DNA of 64,000 nt, taken from Streptomyces antarcticus (GTDB lineage Bacteria; Actinomycetota; Actinomycetes; Streptomycetales; Streptomycetaceae). Position numbers and translations under genes: made by a program. Where the stretch lies: the NCBI RefSeq assembly GCF_026627255.1, contig NZ_JAPNLM010000001.1, positions 713,350 through 777,349 on the forward strand. The letters run 5' to 3'. Below are positions 62,856 to 64,000 of this stretch, one piece after another (position 1 is the first letter of the stretch; every line of letters begins with the position of its first letter). The notes beneath the pieces were generated by a model that saw only the letters and a list, made by a program, of their open reading frames with translations, had not been told where the DNA came from and did no database searches.

Positions 62856-63665
62856 TTAGACCGCTACTTTCTCGAAGTGCGGGACGATCCACTCCCGGTC
62901 CACCGCGTACCGCGCGAACCCGCCGCCGAGCTGGTCGTAGATGCCGCCCCGGGCCATCGCCTCGCACGTGTCGGCGGCCATCTGCAACGCGCCCTCGGCC
63001 CCGGTGCGCGCGTGGTGGCGGAGCAGGAACTCCAGCACCATGGACGGCGGGAACTTCGGCGCCCCGCCGAATCCGCCGCGCACGGAGTCGTACTCCCGCG
63101 TCAGCCCGAGCAGCGCCTGCGCCAGCTCCCCGGCCCCCGGGGTCCCGGCCTTGCCGTAGTCCAACTGCCGCCCGGCCAGGTCCCGTACGATCCGCCGCGC
63201 GACCTCCGTGACCTCCTCGGGCCGCCCCACCCAGGCGGAACGCACGCCTTCGAGGACCTGCGTGAAGGAGGGCATCCCGTGCCGGGACTCGGGCGGGAAG
63301 TAGGTCCCGAAGTAGAACGGCTCGGCGTCGGCGTTCAGGAACACGGTCATGGGCCAGCCGCCCTGCCCGGTGGCGGCCTGGACGGCCTCCATGTAGACGG
63401 CGTCGACATCGGGCCGCTCCTCGCGGTCCACCTTGACGTTGACGAAGTGCTCGTTCATGTAGGCGGCCGTCAACTCGTCCTCGAAGGACTCGTGGGCCAT
63501 GACATGGCACCAGTGACAGCTCGAATATCCGACGCTCAGCAGCACGGGCACCCCACGCTCGCGTGCCTCCGCGAAGGCCTCGGGGGACCAGGGCCACCAG
63601 TCAACCGGATTGTCGGCGTGCTGGAGGAGGTAGGGGGACGTCTCGTCAGCAAGGCGGTTCGACAT
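62856..63665 (-). pseudogene. Displaced native 5' half of the thioredoxin-domain gene
   Basis: This 269-residue frame carries the complete N-terminal thioredoxin-fold domain ([13 protein letters not shown]) and matches the N-terminus of the gene at 55994-58078 closely. It then ends VPHFEK-VAV and stops just after the integration core. The lost continuation (MLYDNALL...) is host sequence at 57270 and below. It keeps its own start (ATG 63665) and ribosome site (GAGGATGG), so a free thioredoxin-like domain may still be made. I list it as a pseudogene because it lacks about 425 residues. Confidence 0.85.
62869..62882. repeat. Integration core repeat, right copy (attR/attL)
   Basis: TTCTCGAAGTGCGG, identical to 57270-57283. 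The element lies to the left and host sequence to the right. Confidence 0.78.
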
Positions 63666-63998
63666 GGGCCCATCCTCGCTCACGCGGGCGACGGGAGCTG
63701 TCCGCGGCACGGCCGTCAGGAAGAGGGGCGGCGGGGCAGCCCCTGAACAGGCCGTTCTCCGCATCCTCGGTAGACAGGAGGGGTGTTCACCGACACCGGT
63801 GGCACGTGGAGCAGACGAGGCGAGGTCACTCCAGCCGACCGGTTCATGCGGCCCAGCCTCCCACCGGGCCCGGCGCCGTCGGCGAGGCCCGCACGGGCCC
63901 TGCCTCGCCCGGCCGAAATCGGGCGCCCCGGCAGCGCGGGACAGTAGGCTGAGTCCGGCAGCGCTGGAACTGTTGAGGCTCCTCGAAGGAGGCACACC
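63666..63998. other. Intergenic region at the right edge
   Basis: The 333 bases separate the leftward truncated gene from a rightward gene that begins at the window edge. A TAGGCT -10-like box lies at 63945-63950. I see no further gene. Confidence 0.45.
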
Positions 63999-64000
63999 AT
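63945..64000 (+). promoter_or_regulatory. Promoter and ribosome site of a gene starting at the window edge
   Basis: TAGGCT (63945-63950) resembles a Streptomyces -10 box. GAAGGAGG near 63985-63992 is followed by the bases AT at 63999-64000, which would begin an ATG. The gene itself lies outside the window. Confidence 0.55.

Larger units (their letters stand above)
57270..62882. mobile_element. Serine-integrase integrative element inserted in a thioredoxin-domain gene
   Basis: About 5.6 kb bounded by a 14-base direct repeat. It contains a large serine integrase next to the right boundary, a regulatory cassette (ATPase, two small proteins, DUF6879, XRE-DUF5753), a structured non-coding segment and a replacement 5' half of the target gene. 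No replication, transfer or virion genes are visible, so it is either a minimal or a mobilisable element. The interior is less GC-rich than the flanks. Confidence 0.85.

Noticed and set aside
57270-62882. tRNA gene as the integration site
   Set aside because: No tRNA-like sequence lies at either boundary; both boundaries are within protein-coding sequence.
62856-63665. Second thioredoxin-domain gene as an ordinary paralogue
   Set aside because: It breaks exactly at the 14-base repeat shared with the other copy, beside a serine integrase, and the missing half is found on the other side of the element.

Overview
This is a high-GC actinobacterial chromosome segment, almost certainly Streptomyces. 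The base composition, GTG/TTG starts, four-base ATGA/GTGA gene overlaps, DUF5753/DUF397 regulators, a streptogrisin-type protease, a DasR-type operator and a Flp/Tad pilus locus all fit. No rRNA, tRNA or CRISPR array was seen. Products are assigned by recognising families in the translated sequence; no database search was run.

Layout. 1-6.0 kb is housekeeping: an AI-2E-type permease (cut by the window edge), a secreted lytic transglycosylase, a PIN-PhoH ATPase, an isoprenyl transferase and an aldo/keto reductase. 6-15 kb holds a prepilin peptidase with a repeat-rich insert, DUF192 and SMI1/KNR4 proteins, an orphan solute-binding lipoprotein, a polysaccharide deacetylase, and a divergent MFS exporter/TetR pair sharing a striking inverted-repeat operator. 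15.1-26.4 kb is a leftward tad (Flp pilus) operon: zinc-ribbon protein, CpaB, TadZ, two TadE, TadA, TadB, TadC, then a histidine kinase and LuxR response regulator inside the operon, then the Flp pilin and TadG, with a lipoprotein/OmpA pair beyond. 26.7-37 kb has secreted hydrolases (chitinase with a DasR-like site, M14 carboxypeptidase, chitin-binding serine protease) and a D-amino-acid catabolic locus (IclR, RidA, PLP deaminase, D-aminoacylase).

38.5-46 kb is accessory: a LysR/F420-type oxidoreductase pair, an ATPase/XRE-DUF5753/DUF397 cassette, and an IS607-type TnpA-TnpB element. That element splits a GNAT gene, and the ancestral gene can be read across the two flanks. 46-55.9 kb is core again (aminotransferase, GTP-dependent PEPCK, PAQR protein), plus a tightly overlapping four-gene operon (substrate-binding protein, TelA, substrate-binding/VWA lipoprotein, membrane protein) whose role is unknown to me.

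55.9-63.7 kb holds the most notable structure. A small element of about 5.6 kb (57270-62882), carrying a large serine integrase and a whiJ/abaA-like regulatory cassette, sits inside a thioredoxin-domain (YyaL/DUF255) gene. The element appears to bring its own homologous 5' half of the target gene. The host gene therefore remains full length as a chimera, while the displaced native 5' half survives on the far side as a 269-residue truncated ORF.
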